NCBI RefSeq assembly: GCF_900182695.1
Contig: NZ_FXTK01000001.1
Coordinates: forward strand, 248,001-312,000
Direction of reading: 5' to 3'
DNA from: Paracoccus laeviglucosivorans
GTDB taxonomy: Bacteria > Pseudomonadota > Alphaproteobacteria > Rhodobacterales > Rhodobacteraceae
DNA length: 64,000 bases
Shown: positions 55,745-64,000 of the stretch, piece by piece
Layout of the letters: the number at the start of each line of letters is the position of its first letter
Numbering within the stretch: the first letter of the stretch is position 1
Notes under the pieces: generated by a model
Told to the model about the DNA's origin: nothing
The model's input: only the letters and a program-made list of their open reading frames with translations
Databases searched by the model: none
Position numbers and translations under genes: made by a program

Positions 55745-56385
55745 CGCTTCGTGCCCTGTCCCTTGCCGCCGCGCTTTGTCTGGCGCCGCTTCCTCTGTTG
55801 GCCGACCAGATCCGCGTGCTGGCCTTTGGTGACAGCCTGACCGAAGGCTATGGCCTGCCCCCCGGCGAAGGGCTGGTCCCCCAGCTTCAGAAATGGCTGC
55901 GCGATCGGGGCCATGATGTCGTGGTGCTGAATGGCGGGCTTGCGGGCGACACGACGGCAGGCGGGCGGGTGCGCATCGGCTATTCGCTGGCGCGCCACAA
56001 GCCCGATGCGGTGATCGTGGAACTGGGCGGCAACGATCTGATCTTTGGCCTGTCCGCCAAGGGGGCCGAGGATAATCTGGATTCGATCATGTCGCAGGCC
56101 GGTGTCGATGACCATCCGCTGCTGCTGGTGGGCATCGCCAAGCCCGAGCCGAACCCGGACTGGGCTGCGATATGGCCAAGGCTGGCCGCCAAGCATGACG
56201 CCTTGCTTTACGAAAATCTTTACGCGCCGCTTTATACGCTGCCCGAAGCTGAAATCCCGGCGATGCTGCAGGCGGATCGCACCCATCCATCTGCAGATGG
56301 CGTCAAGCGCATCGTGCTGGGCCTTGGTCCCGCGGTCGAGGCGCTGATTGCCAGGGTCGGCCAGCCAAGCCCCGCAGGCGGCTAG
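55741..56385 (+). CDS. Arylesterase / TesA-like SGNH hydrolase
   Basis: A 214-residue exported GDSL/SGNH esterase resembling E. coli TesA. The signal peptide ends near PLLADQIRV. Block I is LAFGDSLTEGYGL with the nucleophile Ser, block II Gly is in LNGGLAGDTTAGG, block III is VELGGNDLIFGL, and block V is ADRTHPSADGVKRI with Asp and His. Substrates would be short esters, thioesters or lysophospholipids. It overlaps the copA stop by four bases, so the two are co-transcribed; a copper link is not obvious. Confidence 0.93.
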   Translation: MTLRALSLAAALCLAPLPLLADQIRVLAFGDSLTEGYGLPPGEGLVPQLQKWLRDRGHDVVVLNGGLAGDTTAGGRVRIGYSLARHKPDAVIVELGGNDLIFGLSAKGAEDNLDSIMSQAGVDDHPLLLVGIAKPEPNPDWAAIWPRLAAKHDALLYENLYAPLYTLPEAEIPAMLQADRTHPSADGVKRIVLGLGPAVEALIARVGQPSPAGG

Positions 56386-56406
56386 TCCAGAGGGGGGGCA
56401 GAAATG

Positions 56407-56430
56407 CAAAAGCCCCGCCAAGGCGGGGCT
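56407..56430 (-). terminator. Terminator of rpmB
   Basis: On the minus strand AGCCCCGCC and GGCGGGGCT form a strong stem with a short loop, followed by TTTTGC. It also lies after the arylesterase gene and may act in both directions. Confidence 0.8.
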
Positions 56431-56488
56431 AAACCGACATTCCCCATTGGGCCGCGAATCGGTCGGCCTTGGGGATGTCAGCGCAAAA

Positions 56489-56764
56489 TCAGGCTTTCGA
56501 CAGCTCGCGCTTGATTTTCAGCGCGCGGTCCGACAGCTCTTCGTCACGGGCTTTCACCAGGAAGGCGTCAAGGCCACCACGGTGATCGACCGAACGCAGT
56601 GCAGCGGCCGAGATGCGCAGCTGGTAGCTGCGGCCCAGTTTGTCCGAGATCAGCGAAACCTCGTTCAGGTTCGGCAGAAAGCGGCGACGGGTCTTGTTGT
56701 TGGCGTGGGACACGTTGTTGCCGCTCATCGGGCCCTTGCCGGTCAGTTCGCAAACGCGCGACAT
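56489..56764 (-). CDS. rpmB: Large ribosomal subunit protein bL28
   Basis: Ribosomal protein bL28, 91 residues. It begins [20 protein letters not shown] and continues [18 protein letters not shown], the family signature. A zinc-binding pair is absent, as in longer alphaproteobacterial L28, which ends in a Lys/Arg-rich helix. AAGGAAC precedes the ATG at 56764; the open frame extends 13 codons upstream without support. It is separated from ogt by a terminator-like hairpin, so it has its own promoter. Confidence 0.97.
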   Translation of the reverse strand: MSRVCELTGKGPMSGNNVSHANNKTRRRFLPNLNEVSLISDKLGRSYQLRISAAALRSVDHRGGLDAFLVKARDEELSDRALKIKRELSKA

Positions 56765-56805
56765 GATCTTGTTCCTTCGATTCGTTTGAGCGGTTGCCCG
56801 CAATA

Positions 56806-56831
56806 TGAAAGGGCGCCGCGAGGCAGCGCCC
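56806..56831 (-). terminator. Probable terminator of ogt
   Basis: On the minus strand GGGCGCTG and CGGCGCCC form an 8-bp stem with one wobble and a five-base loop, followed by TTTC. It lies about 40 bases past the ogt stop. Confidence 0.55.
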
Positions 56832-56872
56832 GGAAATCTGTCCGCGGGAAATACGCAAAGCGGGGCATGGCG

Positions 56873-57397
56873 TCAAGCCAAAACAGCCCCGTTTCGCGCA
56901 GTCTGACGCGGGAACCTGTCTGTTTCGTGACGAAGCAGTGCCTGTTTTCGTGGGATTCCACCGGCATATCCGGTCAGCGACCCGTCCGATCCGACCAGCC
57001 GGTGACAGGGAATCACCACCGCGATGCGGTTCGCGCCATTGGCCCGACCCACGGCCCGCACCGCTTTGGGCCTGCCCAGCAGGACCGCCATCGCGGCATA
57101 GCTGCGCGTCTGGCCCGGCGGAATTTCCCGCAGCGCCGCCCACAGGCTTTCCTGAAACGCCGTGCCCTCGGGTGCCAGCGGCAGGTCGAAATCCGCGCGT
57201 TCGCCCGCGAAATACTGGGCCAGTTGTGCCTCAAGCCGGTCGATCACGGCATTCCGCCCCGGCGCAAGCTGTCCCAGCCGTGCCAGTTCGGCGGGCAGTT
57301 CGGGGCGGTCGTGAAATTCCAGCAGGCGCAGCGCATGATCTGCCACCGCGACCATATCGCCCAGCGGCGTGCCCAGACGCGCCAGCATCCTAGCCAT
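56873..57397 (-). CDS. ogt: Methylated-DNA-protein-cysteine methyltransferase
   Basis: A 174-residue alkyltransferase that removes O6-methylguanine and O4-methylthymine lesions by transferring the methyl group to its Cys. The active site is AVVIPCHRLVGSDGSLTGY. FQESLWAALREIPPGQTRSY is the DNA-binding helix-turn-helix and AVRAVGRANGANR contains the arginine finger. ATG 57397 overlaps the meaB stop by eight bases; ATG 57388 is possible. The Ada regulatory domain is absent, so Ogt is the best name. Confidence 0.93.
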   Translation of the reverse strand: MARMLARLGTPLGDMVAVADHALRLLEFHDRPELPAELARLGQLAPGRNAVIDRLEAQLAQYFAGERADFDLPLAPEGTAFQESLWAALREIPPGQTRSYAAMAVLLGRPKAVRAVGRANGANRIAVVIPCHRLVGSDGSLTGYAGGIPRKQALLRHETDRFPRQTARNGAVLA

Positions 57398-58355
57398 TGA
57401 GCCAACCCAGCATATCCGCCGCGGCTGCGTCGGGGTCCGCCTCGCCGCGCGCAACGGCATCGCCCTGTTCGCGCAGACGGGCGCGCACCTCGGGGGCGTC
57501 CAGACGGGCCAGCAGACCGGCGCGCAATTCGGCGGTGAACCAGTGCCGCGCCTGTTCCGCGCGGCGCGTCGCGAAATGTCCCTGTTCGCGCCGCCAATCG
57601 GCCAGTGCGGTCATTTCCACCCACGCCCCGGCCAACCCGTCGCCCGTATAGGCCGAAACGGGCAACGCCTTGGGAAAGCCCTCGGGATCATATGCACGCT
57701 TGCGCAAAAGCCGCAGCGCGCCTGCGTAATCGGCCACGGTCCGCATCGCGGTCGCGCGCAGATCGCCATCGGCCTTGTTGACCAGAATGATGTCGGCAAT
57801 CTCCATGATGCCGCGCTTGACACCCTGCAATTCATCGCCACCCGCCGGGGCCAGCAGCAGCAGGAACAGGTCCGACATCTCGGCCACCAGTGTTTCCGAC
57901 TGTCCCACGCCCACCGTCTCGATCAGCACCACGTCAAAGCCCGCCGCCTCGCACAGGCGCACGGTTTCGCGGGTGCGCCGCGCCACGCCGCCCAGTTCCG
58001 CACGCGACGGCGAGGGGCGGATGAAGGCCAGCGGATCGCGGCTTAGCGTCTCCATCCGGGTCTTGTCGCCAAGGATCGATCCGCCCGACCGGGCCGAGCT
58101 GGGATCCACGGCCAGCACCGCGACGCGCAAGCCCTGCCCGGTCAGCATCTTGCCGAACGCCTCGATAAAGGTGGACTTGCCGACGCCGGGCGTGCCCGAT
58201 AGCCCGATCCGCAAGGCCTGCCGGTCGGGCAATTCGGACAGCAGCGCCAGCGCGCGGGCGCGATGATCGGGGCGCGTGCTTTCGACCAGCGTGATCGCGC
58301 GGGACAGGGCGCGGCGATTGCCCTGCATCAGCTCATCCGTCAGCTCGTCCATCAT
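57390..58355 (-). CDS. meaB: MeaB-type GTPase, methylmalonyl-CoA mutase chaperone
   Basis: A 321-residue G3E GTPase (MeaB/ArgK family) that protects and reloads adenosylcobalamin-dependent methylmalonyl-CoA or ethylmalonyl-CoA mutase. Walker A is IGLSGTPGVGKSTFIEAFG. AVLAVDPSSARSGGSILGDKTRM is the family signature, ETVGVGQSE is switch II and LVNKADGD is the NKxD motif. The mutase gene is not in this window. MeaB fits with mch and mcl2 here, since the ethylmalonyl-CoA pathway uses both mutases. ATG 58355 or 58352 starts it. Confidence 0.94.
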   Translation of the reverse strand: MMDELTDELMQGNRRALSRAITLVESTRPDHRARALALLSELPDRQALRIGLSGTPGVGKSTFIEAFGKMLTGQGLRVAVLAVDPSSARSGGSILGDKTRMETLSRDPLAFIRPSPSRAELGGVARRTRETVRLCEAAGFDVVLIETVGVGQSETLVAEMSDLFLLLLAPAGGDELQGVKRGIMEIADIILVNKADGDLRATAMRTVADYAGALRLLRKRAYDPEGFPKALPVSAYTGDGLAGAWVEMTALADWRREQGHFATRRAEQARHWFTAELRAGLLARLDAPEVRARLREQGDAVARGEADPDAAAADMLGWLNG

Positions 58356-58449
58356 GCCCCCAATGCTTTCACAAATGGATATGGGCACGATCGCGTCATG
58401 TAAACGGCACGCGCTTGCGGGGCGACTTACGGAGGACTAGCGTGCCGCC

Positions 58450-58803
58450 ATGATTTCACGTCGCATCCTTCTGGGGCTGGCGCTTGCTGCGCCGCTTGCC
58501 GCCCATGCCCAGACGCAGGGGGTGCGGCTGATGATGGTGCGCCGCAAGGGCTGTGTCTATTGCGCACAATGGGACCGCGAAATCGCACCGGTCTATACCC
58601 GACACGCCGAAGGCCGCGCCGCGCCGCTGTTTTCGGTCGATGTGGATGGCCCCTATCCCGACGGGCTGGCGCTGGCGCGGATGCCGTGGCTGACGCCCAG
58701 TTTCATCCTGCTGAAAGCCGGGTCCGAGGTCACGCGCTTTGAAGGCTATCCCGGCGCGGACAAGTTCTTTCCCGTTCTGGCCGAGATGCTGGCGCAAGCC
58801 TGA
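58450..58803 (+). CDS. Exported thioredoxin-fold protein with CVYC motif
   Basis: A 117-residue periplasmic protein with a signal peptide ending near AAHAQTQG. MMVRRKGCVYCAQWDREIAP carries a CxxC redox motif, and MPWLTPSFILLKAGSEVTRF holds the structural cis-Pro strand. This is the compact thioredoxin-like form seen in SoxS/SoxW-type proteins and thiol-disulfide factors. No sox genes are near. It is divergent from meaB and precedes serS by 48 bases, possibly in one transcript. A disulfide reductase role is likely; the partner is unknown. Confidence 0.82.
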   Translation: MISRRILLGLALAAPLAAHAQTQGVRLMMVRRKGCVYCAQWDREIAPVYTRHAEGRAAPLFSVDVDGPYPDGLALARMPWLTPSFILLKAGSEVTRFEGYPGADKFFPVLAEMLAQA

Positions 58804-58851
58804 TCCTTGCGCTATCTGGGGCCGCGTAACCTTGAAGGGAATGGGTCAGCC

Positions 58852-60144
58852 ATGCACGACATCCGCGCCATCCGCGAAAACGCCGCCGCCTTTGATGCAG
58901 CACTTGCGCTGCGCAATCTGGCCCCGGTTTCGCCTGAAATCCTGTCGCTGGATGCCGATCGCCGTTCCCGCATCTCGGCCGCCGAGGCCGCGCAGGCCGA
59001 ACAGAACAAGGCCAGCAAGGAAGCCGGTGCCGCAAAGGGCCGTGGCGACGATGCCGAATTCGAACGCCTGCGCGCGTTGGTGACGGCCAAGAAAGACGAA
59101 ACCGCCACCCTGCAGGCCGAGGCTGCCGCACTTGATGCGCAACTTCGCGACCTGCTGCTGGCCATCCCGAACCTGCCGCTGGACAGCGTGCCGCCGGGCA
59201 AGGACGAAGACGACAACGTTGAAATCAACCGCTGGGGCGAACCGCGCAGCTTCGATTTCTCCCCTGTGGAGCATTATGAGATTGGCGGCGTCAAACCCGG
59301 CATGGATTTTGAAACCGCCGCCAAACTGTCAGGTGCGCGTTTCGTCGTGCTGCAAAAGGGCGTGGCGCGGGTCCATCGCGCGCTGGCGCAGTTCATGCTG
59401 GACCTGCATATCGAAGAACACGGCCTGACCGAAACCTGGACCCCGGTTCTTGTCCTGTCCGAGATGATGGAGGGCACGGGCCAACTGCCGAAATTCGGCG
59501 AGGACAGCTATCAGACCCGCGACGGCTGGTGGCTGATCCCCACATCCGAGGTGACGCTGACCAACACCGTCCATGGCGATCTGGTCGATCACGCCACCCT
59601 GCCCCGCCGTATGGTCGCCCACAGCCAATGCTTCCGGTCCGAGGCGGGCAGCGCGGGCCGCGACACCTCGGGGATGCTGCGTCAGCACCAGTTCGAGAAA
59701 GTCGAGATGGTGTCGATCACAGATGCGGAAAACGGCGTCGCCGAACATGGCCGCATGACCCGCTGCGCCGAGACGGTGCTTGAGCGTCTTGGCCTGCCCT
59801 ATCGCACCATCGTGCTTTGCGGTGGCGACATGGGCTTTGGCGCGCGCATCACGCATGATCTGGAAGTCTGGCTGCCCGGTCAGGACCGCTACCGCGAGAT
59901 TTCGTCGGTCAGCTATTGCGGCGATTTCCAGGCGCGGCGCATGAATGCGCGTTACCGCCCCGAGGCAGGCGGCAAGCCGGAATTCGTCCATACGCTGAAC
60001 GGCTCGGGTCTGGCGGTGGGTCGCACGCTGATCGCGGTGCTGGAAAACGGCCAGCAGGCCGATGGTTCGGTCGAACTGCCCGCCGCGCTGCACCCCTATC
60101 TGGGCGGCAAGACCCGTCTGGGTGCGGATGGGCATCTGGCCTGA
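58852..60144 (+). CDS. serS: Seryl-tRNA synthetase
   Basis: SerRS, 430 residues, charges tRNA-Ser and tRNA-Sec. The N-terminal [19 protein letters not shown] begins the antiparallel coiled coil (about residues 30-100) that binds the tRNA long arm. Class II motif 2 is [20 protein letters not shown] and motif 3 is [21 protein letters not shown] 58852 is chosen; the frame opens at 58807 in the preceding gene's tail. The ribosome binding site is weak. A terminator follows. Confidence 0.97.
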   Translation: MHDIRAIRENAAAFDAALALRNLAPVSPEILSLDADRRSRISAAEAAQAEQNKASKEAGAAKGRGDDAEFERLRALVTAKKDETATLQAEAAALDAQLRDLLLAIPNLPLDSVPPGKDEDDNVEINRWGEPRSFDFSPVEHYEIGGVKPGMDFETAAKLSGARFVVLQKGVARVHRALAQFMLDLHIEEHGLTETWTPVLVLSEMMEGTGQLPKFGEDSYQTRDGWWLIPTSEVTLTNTVHGDLVDHATLPRRMVAHSQCFRSEAGSAGRDTSGMLRQHQFEKVEMVSITDAENGVAEHGRMTRCAETVLERLGLPYRTIVLCGGDMGFGARITHDLEVWLPGQDRYREISSVSYCGDFQARRMNARYRPEAGGKPEFVHTLNGSGLAVGRTLIAVLENGQQADGSVELPAALHPYLGGKTRLGADGHLA

Positions 60145-60166
60145 TCCTTAACAAAAGATAACAACT

Positions 60167-60196
60167 CGCGTGGGCGGCGGAAACCGCCCCGCGTTT
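60167..60196 (+). terminator. Terminator of serS
   Basis: CGCGTGGGCGG and CCGCCCCGCG pair with a one-base bulge around CGGAAA, followed by TTT. It lies 22 bases after the serS stop. Confidence 0.6.
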
Positions 60197-60213
60197 GCTG
60201 GCGTTCGGCTTTC

Positions 60214-61062
60214 ATGAAACGAGCTGGCGCCTATTCGTTGATTGCTGCCACGCTGGCCTTTGTCGCCAGCATCGCGATCTATGCGCTGCGCCCGATCCCC
60301 GGCGGCGGGCTGGCGGGATTGGGCGAGCCGCCCTTTTCGATCATCGACAGCGAACCGCCCATCGTGCTGACCGATCTGTTCCTGCGCCCCCGCAGCGCCG
60401 CGCTGATGCTGCTGATGGCGCTGACGATGATTGCACTGGCATGGCACGCGCTGCGCCGCTTTCAGGACGTGCGCCGCCTGCGTCTGGCCGAGATGGCATT
60501 GCAAAGCCGCCGCGCCTCGCGCCGGCTGCCATTCGGCGCGGGTCCACCCACCCCGGAACAGGTGCTGGAATGGCATCGCCATGATGTCAGCCTTGCCGAA
60601 CACGGGCTGCTGATCGGAGGGCTGGTGGCGGGTGCTGTCTGTCCCTGGCTGATCGAAAGCCAGCCACTGGCGGCCTTTCTGGCGGCGGTTCTGATGCTGG
60701 CAGGGGTCTTGGGCGCAGCCCTGCGCGGGGTCAGGCACGGCTTCAACGTGCGCAAAAGCGGTGCGTTGGGCTTTGCTGCGGGATGGGTGACGCTGGTGGC
60801 ATTCGCGTTCTTCATCACGCTTTTGCAAAAGAAACTGGGCGTGCCACTGGCCATTGCGGGGGCGGTCGGGCTGACGCTCGCCTCATTCGCGGCGGTCGGT
60901 GCGCAGCTTCGGCTGGGGCGCAATATCAGCTACAGCGTGGCCGTGATTCTGGGGCTGATCGGCATTGCGGCGGGAACGGTCGCCGGAAATGCAGCGCTGG
61001 CCACAATGGCCGTGCTGGCCATTGCGGTGATCGTCGTGGCACTGGTTCAGGTGACGACTTAG
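60214..61062 (+). CDS. Integral membrane protein of unknown function
   Basis: A 282-residue inner-membrane protein with about seven transmembrane helices. The first (about 8-26) is followed by a loop, [20 protein letters not shown]. The second (about 60-80) leads into a basic cytoplasmic segment, [20 protein letters not shown], and five C-terminal helices follow. No signature motif is recognised. It converges with der by a four-base overlap. The ATG has no strong ribosome binding site but fits the signal-anchor start. Confidence 0.7.
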   Translation: MKRAGAYSLIAATLAFVASIAIYALRPIPGGGLAGLGEPPFSIIDSEPPIVLTDLFLRPRSAALMLLMALTMIALAWHALRRFQDVRRLRLAEMALQSRRASRRLPFGAGPPTPEQVLEWHRHDVSLAEHGLLIGGLVAGAVCPWLIESQPLAAFLAAVLMLAGVLGAALRGVRHGFNVRKSGALGFAAGWVTLVAFAFFITLLQKKLGVPLAIAGAVGLTLASFAAVGAQLRLGRNISYSVAVILGLIGIAAGTVAGNAALATMAVLAIAVIVVALVQVTT

Positions 61063-62528
61063 CTGCCCTTGGGCTTTTGCCGGTTCTTGTGCTTGGACAG
61101 CGCGCCCGACTGATTGATCTTGTCGGCCTTGTCCTTATAGGGGTTTTTCGTCCCCTGATCGCGGAAGGTAAAGCGGATCGGCGTGCCGGGCATGTCGAAA
61201 TCCACCCGCAGGCCGTTCACCAGATAGCGCGCATAGCTATCGGGCAGCTTGTCGGTATGCGTGGACATGACGACAAAGGCCGGAGGCCGGGTTTTCACCT
61301 GCGTCATGTAGCGCAGGCGGATGCGGCGGCCACCGGGCGCGGGCGGCGGGTGCGCCTCGGTCATCGCAGAAAGCCACTGGTTCAGGCGAGCGGTCGGCAC
61401 GCGGCGGTTCCAGACCTCATGCGCCTTCAGGATCGCGTTGTGCAGCCGGTCCAGACCCTTGCCCGTGCGGGCCGAAACGGTGACAAGCGGCGCGCCTTTC
61501 AGCTGCGGCAGCAGGCGTTCGAACGCCTCGCGCAGCTCATTCAGCTTTTGCGGCTTGTCTTCCTCAAGGTCCCATTTGTTCGCGGCAATGACGACGGCGC
61601 GGCCCTCGGTCTCGGCGAAATCGGCGATGCGCAGATCCTGCTGTTCGAAGGGGATGCCCACGTCCAGCAGCACCACGACCACCTCGGCAAAGCGCACGGC
61701 GCGCAACCCGTCCGACACTGACAGCTTTTCCAGCTTGTCCGTCACGCGGGCGCGTTTGCGCATCCCGGCGGTGTCAAAGATGCGGATCGGCGTGCCCATG
61801 AAATCGGTGCTGACGCTGATGGAATCGCGGGTGATCCCGGCTTCGGGGCCAGTCAGCAGACGGTCTTCGCCCAATATCTTGTTGATCAGCGTCGATTTGC
61901 CCGCGTTCGGGCGTCCGATCACTGCCACTTGCAGGGGCTTGGCCGCAGACGGGCGCCAGCTTTCGTCGTCATCTTCATCGTCCGACACGGCAATGTCGGT
62001 TTCTGGGGCCTGCTGAACGTTCTGGGCCTCGAACACCTCGGCCAGCGGCACGAGTTCGCGATACAGATCGTCCATCCCCTCGCCATGCTCGGCCGAGATG
62101 CGCAGCGGCTCGCCCAGACCCAGCGCGTAAGCCTCCATCGCGCCCGCTTCGCCCGCGCGGCCTTCGGCCTTGTTCGCGGCCAGAATGACGTGCTTGGCCC
62201 GGCGGCGCAGGATTTCGGCGAAATATTCATCTGCCGCCGTGACGCCGACGCGGGCGTCGATCACGAACAGGCAAACGTCCGCTTCATCGACCGCACGTTC
62301 GGTCAGGCGACGCATCCGGCCCTGCAGGCTGTCATCCTCGACCATTTCCAGACCGGCGCTGTCGATCACGACAAAGCGCAGATCGCCCAGCCGCCCCGCC
62401 CCTTCGCGCAGATCGCGGGTCACGCCGGGCTGGTCATCGACCAGCGCCAGCCGTTTTCCGACAAGCCGGTTGAAAAGCGTGGACTTGCCGACATTCGGCC
62501 GCCCGACAATGGCGAGGGTGAAGCTCAT
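61059..62528 (-). CDS. der: Ribosome biogenesis GTPase Der (EngA)
   Basis: Der, 489 residues, has two tandem GTPase domains and a KH-like C-terminus and acts in assembly of the 50S subunit. Domain one: [24 protein letters not shown] and NKAEG. Domain two: [29 protein letters not shown] and NKWDLEEDK. The acidic linker [10 protein letters not shown] joins them. The KH domain ends [17 protein letters not shown]. It overlaps the bamB stop by four bases. Confidence 0.97.
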   Translation of the reverse strand: MSFTLAIVGRPNVGKSTLFNRLVGKRLALVDDQPGVTRDLREGAGRLGDLRFVVIDSAGLEMVEDDSLQGRMRRLTERAVDEADVCLFVIDARVGVTAADEYFAEILRRRAKHVILAANKAEGRAGEAGAMEAYALGLGEPLRISAEHGEGMDDLYRELVPLAEVFEAQNVQQAPETDIAVSDDEDDDESWRPSAAKPLQVAVIGRPNAGKSTLINKILGEDRLLTGPEAGITRDSISVSTDFMGTPIRIFDTAGMRKRARVTDKLEKLSVSDGLRAVRFAEVVVVLLDVGIPFEQQDLRIADFAETEGRAVVIAANKWDLEEDKPQKLNELREAFERLLPQLKGAPLVTVSARTGKGLDRLHNAILKAHEVWNRRVPTARLNQWLSAMTEAHPPPAPGGRRIRLRYMTQVKTRPPAFVVMSTHTDKLPDSYARYLVNGLRVDFDMPGTPIRFTFRDQGTKNPYKDKADKINQSGALSKHKNRQKPKGS

Positions 62529-63847
62529 CTATACGCGATCAGTTGGCCGTCATGCGTGACGACATACAAGGTTTGGCCTGCGACGGCGGGGGCTGCTGCG
62601 GCGCCGCCCGGTATCTCGGCATTGCCGATCAGGGCACCCGTGGCAGGGTCGAAGACGCGCAGATAGCCGTCAGAGCTGGCAAGGTAAAGCCGATTCCCCG
62701 CAAGCACCGGGCCAAAGTGGTTCCACACCTTGTCCTGTTTGCGCACGACCTGCTTGGTGAAATAGGGCAGCTTTTGCGCCCAGACCCGCCCGCCATTACT
62801 GGCATCCAGCCGCAGAAGCTGGGCCTGATCGTTGACAAGGAACACCGAATTCCCCGCCGCGACCACCGGGCTTGCGGCACCTTCGGGTGCGGTCCACTTG
62901 GTCGCGCCGGTTTCCAGATCATAGGCGCCCGTGCGGCCCGAACTGGTCCCGGCATAGACGGTATTGCCCGAAACGACCGGATCGCCGGTCATGTCGCGGA
63001 ACAACGAGATCGCCCGGCCAAGGCGCGAACCCGCCACATCGGCGGTCCACAGCGCGTTGCCGTCGCGGGTATCGACCGCAGCCATCTGCCCGGTCGCATA
63101 GGGAAAGATCACCGTGCTGCCCGCGATTGCCGGCGCGGCGCTGCCCATCACGCCCGCCATCGCGTCATTGCCGAAGGTGCGCCACAGCGTCTTGCCGTCA
63201 TTGGCGCGCACCGCCCAGCCCGAGGCATCGCGGCCCGCGACATAGACCACGCCGTTGGCGACGGTCGGCGCACCGCTGATCGGCGCATCGACCCGCTGAC
63301 GCCACGCGATGCCGCCCGTGCGGGCATCCAGCGCGACCAGCTCGCCATAACCGGTGGTGACAAAGACGCGGTTGCCCTCGAATGCGACGCCGCCGCCCGA
63401 AACGCTGCGGTCGCTTTCGCCTGCGGGACGCAGATCGACGCTCCAGACGCGGCCACCGCTGGTCGTGGTCGCGGTCGCCGTGGATTGCGCATCCAGCGTA
63501 AAGACCAGACCGGCTGCGACGATCGGATCGGCGGTGATGCGGTGCCGGCGGTCCGAGGCTGTTCCGATATTGGCCGACCAGATGCGGTTCGTGCCAGCGC
63601 CAAGCGCGACATTGCCCGCCGAATGACTGGCGCCGCCCGCGCGCTGCGCCCAATCGGCATTGCCGCGCATGGGCGGCAACGACAGGGCGGTGGTGGTCGG
63701 GGCGACCGCGCCCTGAACCGTCGGGCTATCGGGGCTAAGGACGGCCCGCGGGTCCAGCCGTTCTCCGGGCAGGATCGGGTCCTGACGGTTGCAGGCGGTA
63801 AGGGCCACAAGGCCCGCCAAAGCGGCGATCAGGGGCAACCGGGTCAT
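62525..63847 (-). CDS. bamB: Outer membrane assembly lipoprotein BamB (beta-propeller)
   Basis: A 440-residue lipoprotein with lipobox LVALTACN. The rest is a PQQ-like beta-propeller of about eight blades, e.g. [50 protein letters not shown] and [19 protein letters not shown]. BamB is part of the BAM complex that folds outer-membrane proteins. The 50 residues after the signal are a Pro-rich linker. AGAGGAGA is a strong ribosome binding site. The bamB-der pair is common in this group and both are envelope/ribosome housekeeping genes. Confidence 0.92.
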   Translation of the reverse strand: MTRLPLIAALAGLVALTACNRQDPILPGERLDPRAVLSPDSPTVQGAVAPTTTALSLPPMRGNADWAQRAGGASHSAGNVALGAGTNRIWSANIGTASDRRHRITADPIVAAGLVFTLDAQSTATATTTSGGRVWSVDLRPAGESDRSVSGGGVAFEGNRVFVTTGYGELVALDARTGGIAWRQRVDAPISGAPTVANGVVYVAGRDASGWAVRANDGKTLWRTFGNDAMAGVMGSAAPAIAGSTVIFPYATGQMAAVDTRDGNALWTADVAGSRLGRAISLFRDMTGDPVVSGNTVYAGTSSGRTGAYDLETGATKWTAPEGAASPVVAAGNSVFLVNDQAQLLRLDASNGGRVWAQKLPYFTKQVVRKQDKVWNHFGPVLAGNRLYLASSDGYLRVFDPATGALIGNAEIPGGAAAAPAVAGQTLYVVTHDGQLIAYR

Positions 63848-63937
63848 CGCTGTCTCCTCTTGTCGGCGGGTGCGGCACGGGTCGGGTGCGTCACGCCTTC
63901 ATCATCTTCCGGCTGGGCCGGTCTTGCAGGGTCGGAC

Positions 63938-64000
63938 TTAGTTGGCAGGCGCGACAGGCATGGTCTGCGGACCCGGCCCATCGGATTGCTCGGGCGGGAC
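63938..64000 (-). CDS. C-terminal end of the gene upstream of bamB (partial)
   Basis: The window edge shows 20 codons reading VPPEQSDGPGPQTMPVAPAN, then TAA, in the minus direction, 90 bases before bamB. The Pro/Ala-rich tail suits the tetratricopeptide-repeat membrane protein usually found upstream of bamB in Rhodobacterales, but only a low-complexity tail is visible. The identity is inferred from gene order. Confidence 0.5.
   Translation of the reverse strand, partial: VPPEQSDGPGPQTMPVAPAN

Overview
The window is chromosomal DNA from a high-GC alphaproteobacterium. Gene content and gene order point to Rhodobacterales, most likely Paracoccus or a close relative. Supporting signs are sdhCDAB, mdh and sucCD-sucAB-lpd in one neighbourhood, ethylmalonyl-CoA pathway genes (mesaconyl-CoA hydratase, malyl-CoA thioesterase, MeaB), a DksA with a single zinc-site cysteine, and glyQ and glyS split by a small membrane protein. 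I saw no insertion sequence, prophage, CRISPR array, rRNA gene or integrase. No stretch over 300 bases lacks a gene.

Layout. 1-3.5 kb: gatC-gatA followed by a lipoprotein and the start of a cell-wall amidase (minus), a UPF0173 hydrolase (plus) and a 52-residue protein. 3.7-7.8 kb: the succinate dehydrogenase operon (minus), with two small lipoprotein genes between sdhA and sdhB. 8.0-11.9 kb: an ethylmalonyl-CoA pathway operon (mcl2, nnrU, DUF1737, mch, exported protein) and a TauE/SafE permease. 12.1-23.3 kb: mdh, sucC, exported protein, sucD, lipoprotein, sucA, sucB, small protein, MAPEG protein, lpd (all plus). 23.4-31.4 kb: lytic transglycosylase, PaiB-like regulator, GNAT and MoxR genes, dksA, flavin monooxygenase, glmM-folP-folB and a SleB-type hydrolase. 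31.7-37.9 kb: a PPDK-like protein and the glyQ/DUF6446/glyS operon. 38-46 kb: SPOR-like periplasmic protein, TrkH, tRNA-Gly(TCC), a 27-residue membrane peptide with an XpaC-family protein and truA, a sugar transferase, a universal stress protein, and an NfuA-like/tsaB/rimI operon. 46.2-52.2 kb: a nucleoside ABC transporter with purine nucleoside phosphorylase and an embedded LysE exporter. 52.3-56.4 kb: L,D-transpeptidase, then a possible Cys/Pro-rich leader ORF, copper ATPase and arylesterase. 56.5-64 kb: rpmB, ogt, meaB, thioredoxin-like protein, serS, membrane protein, der, bamB and the tail of another gene.

How it works together. Much of the TCA cycle from 2-oxoglutarate to oxaloacetate is encoded within 20 kb (sucAB-lpd, sucCD, sdhCDAB, mdh; no fumarase is in the window). 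The sdhC and sucC upstream regions share an identical arrangement of two GTGATCAC palindromes 21 bp apart. The mdh and sucC upstream regions share a LacI-type box resembling CceR/PckR sites. These look like a common control layer over the cycle. Small exported proteins repeatedly sit inside these operons.

Most noteworthy candidates: (1) the paired GTGATCAC operators; (2) a Cys/Pro-rich 76-codon ORF with a strong ribosome binding site ahead of copA, whose stop codon lies in a hairpin next to the copA ribosome binding site; (3) a PPDK-like protein whose ATP-binding half has lost key residues while its His and PEP domains look intact; (4) a two-lipoyl-domain SucB with an in-frame internal start that would give a one-lipoyl form.
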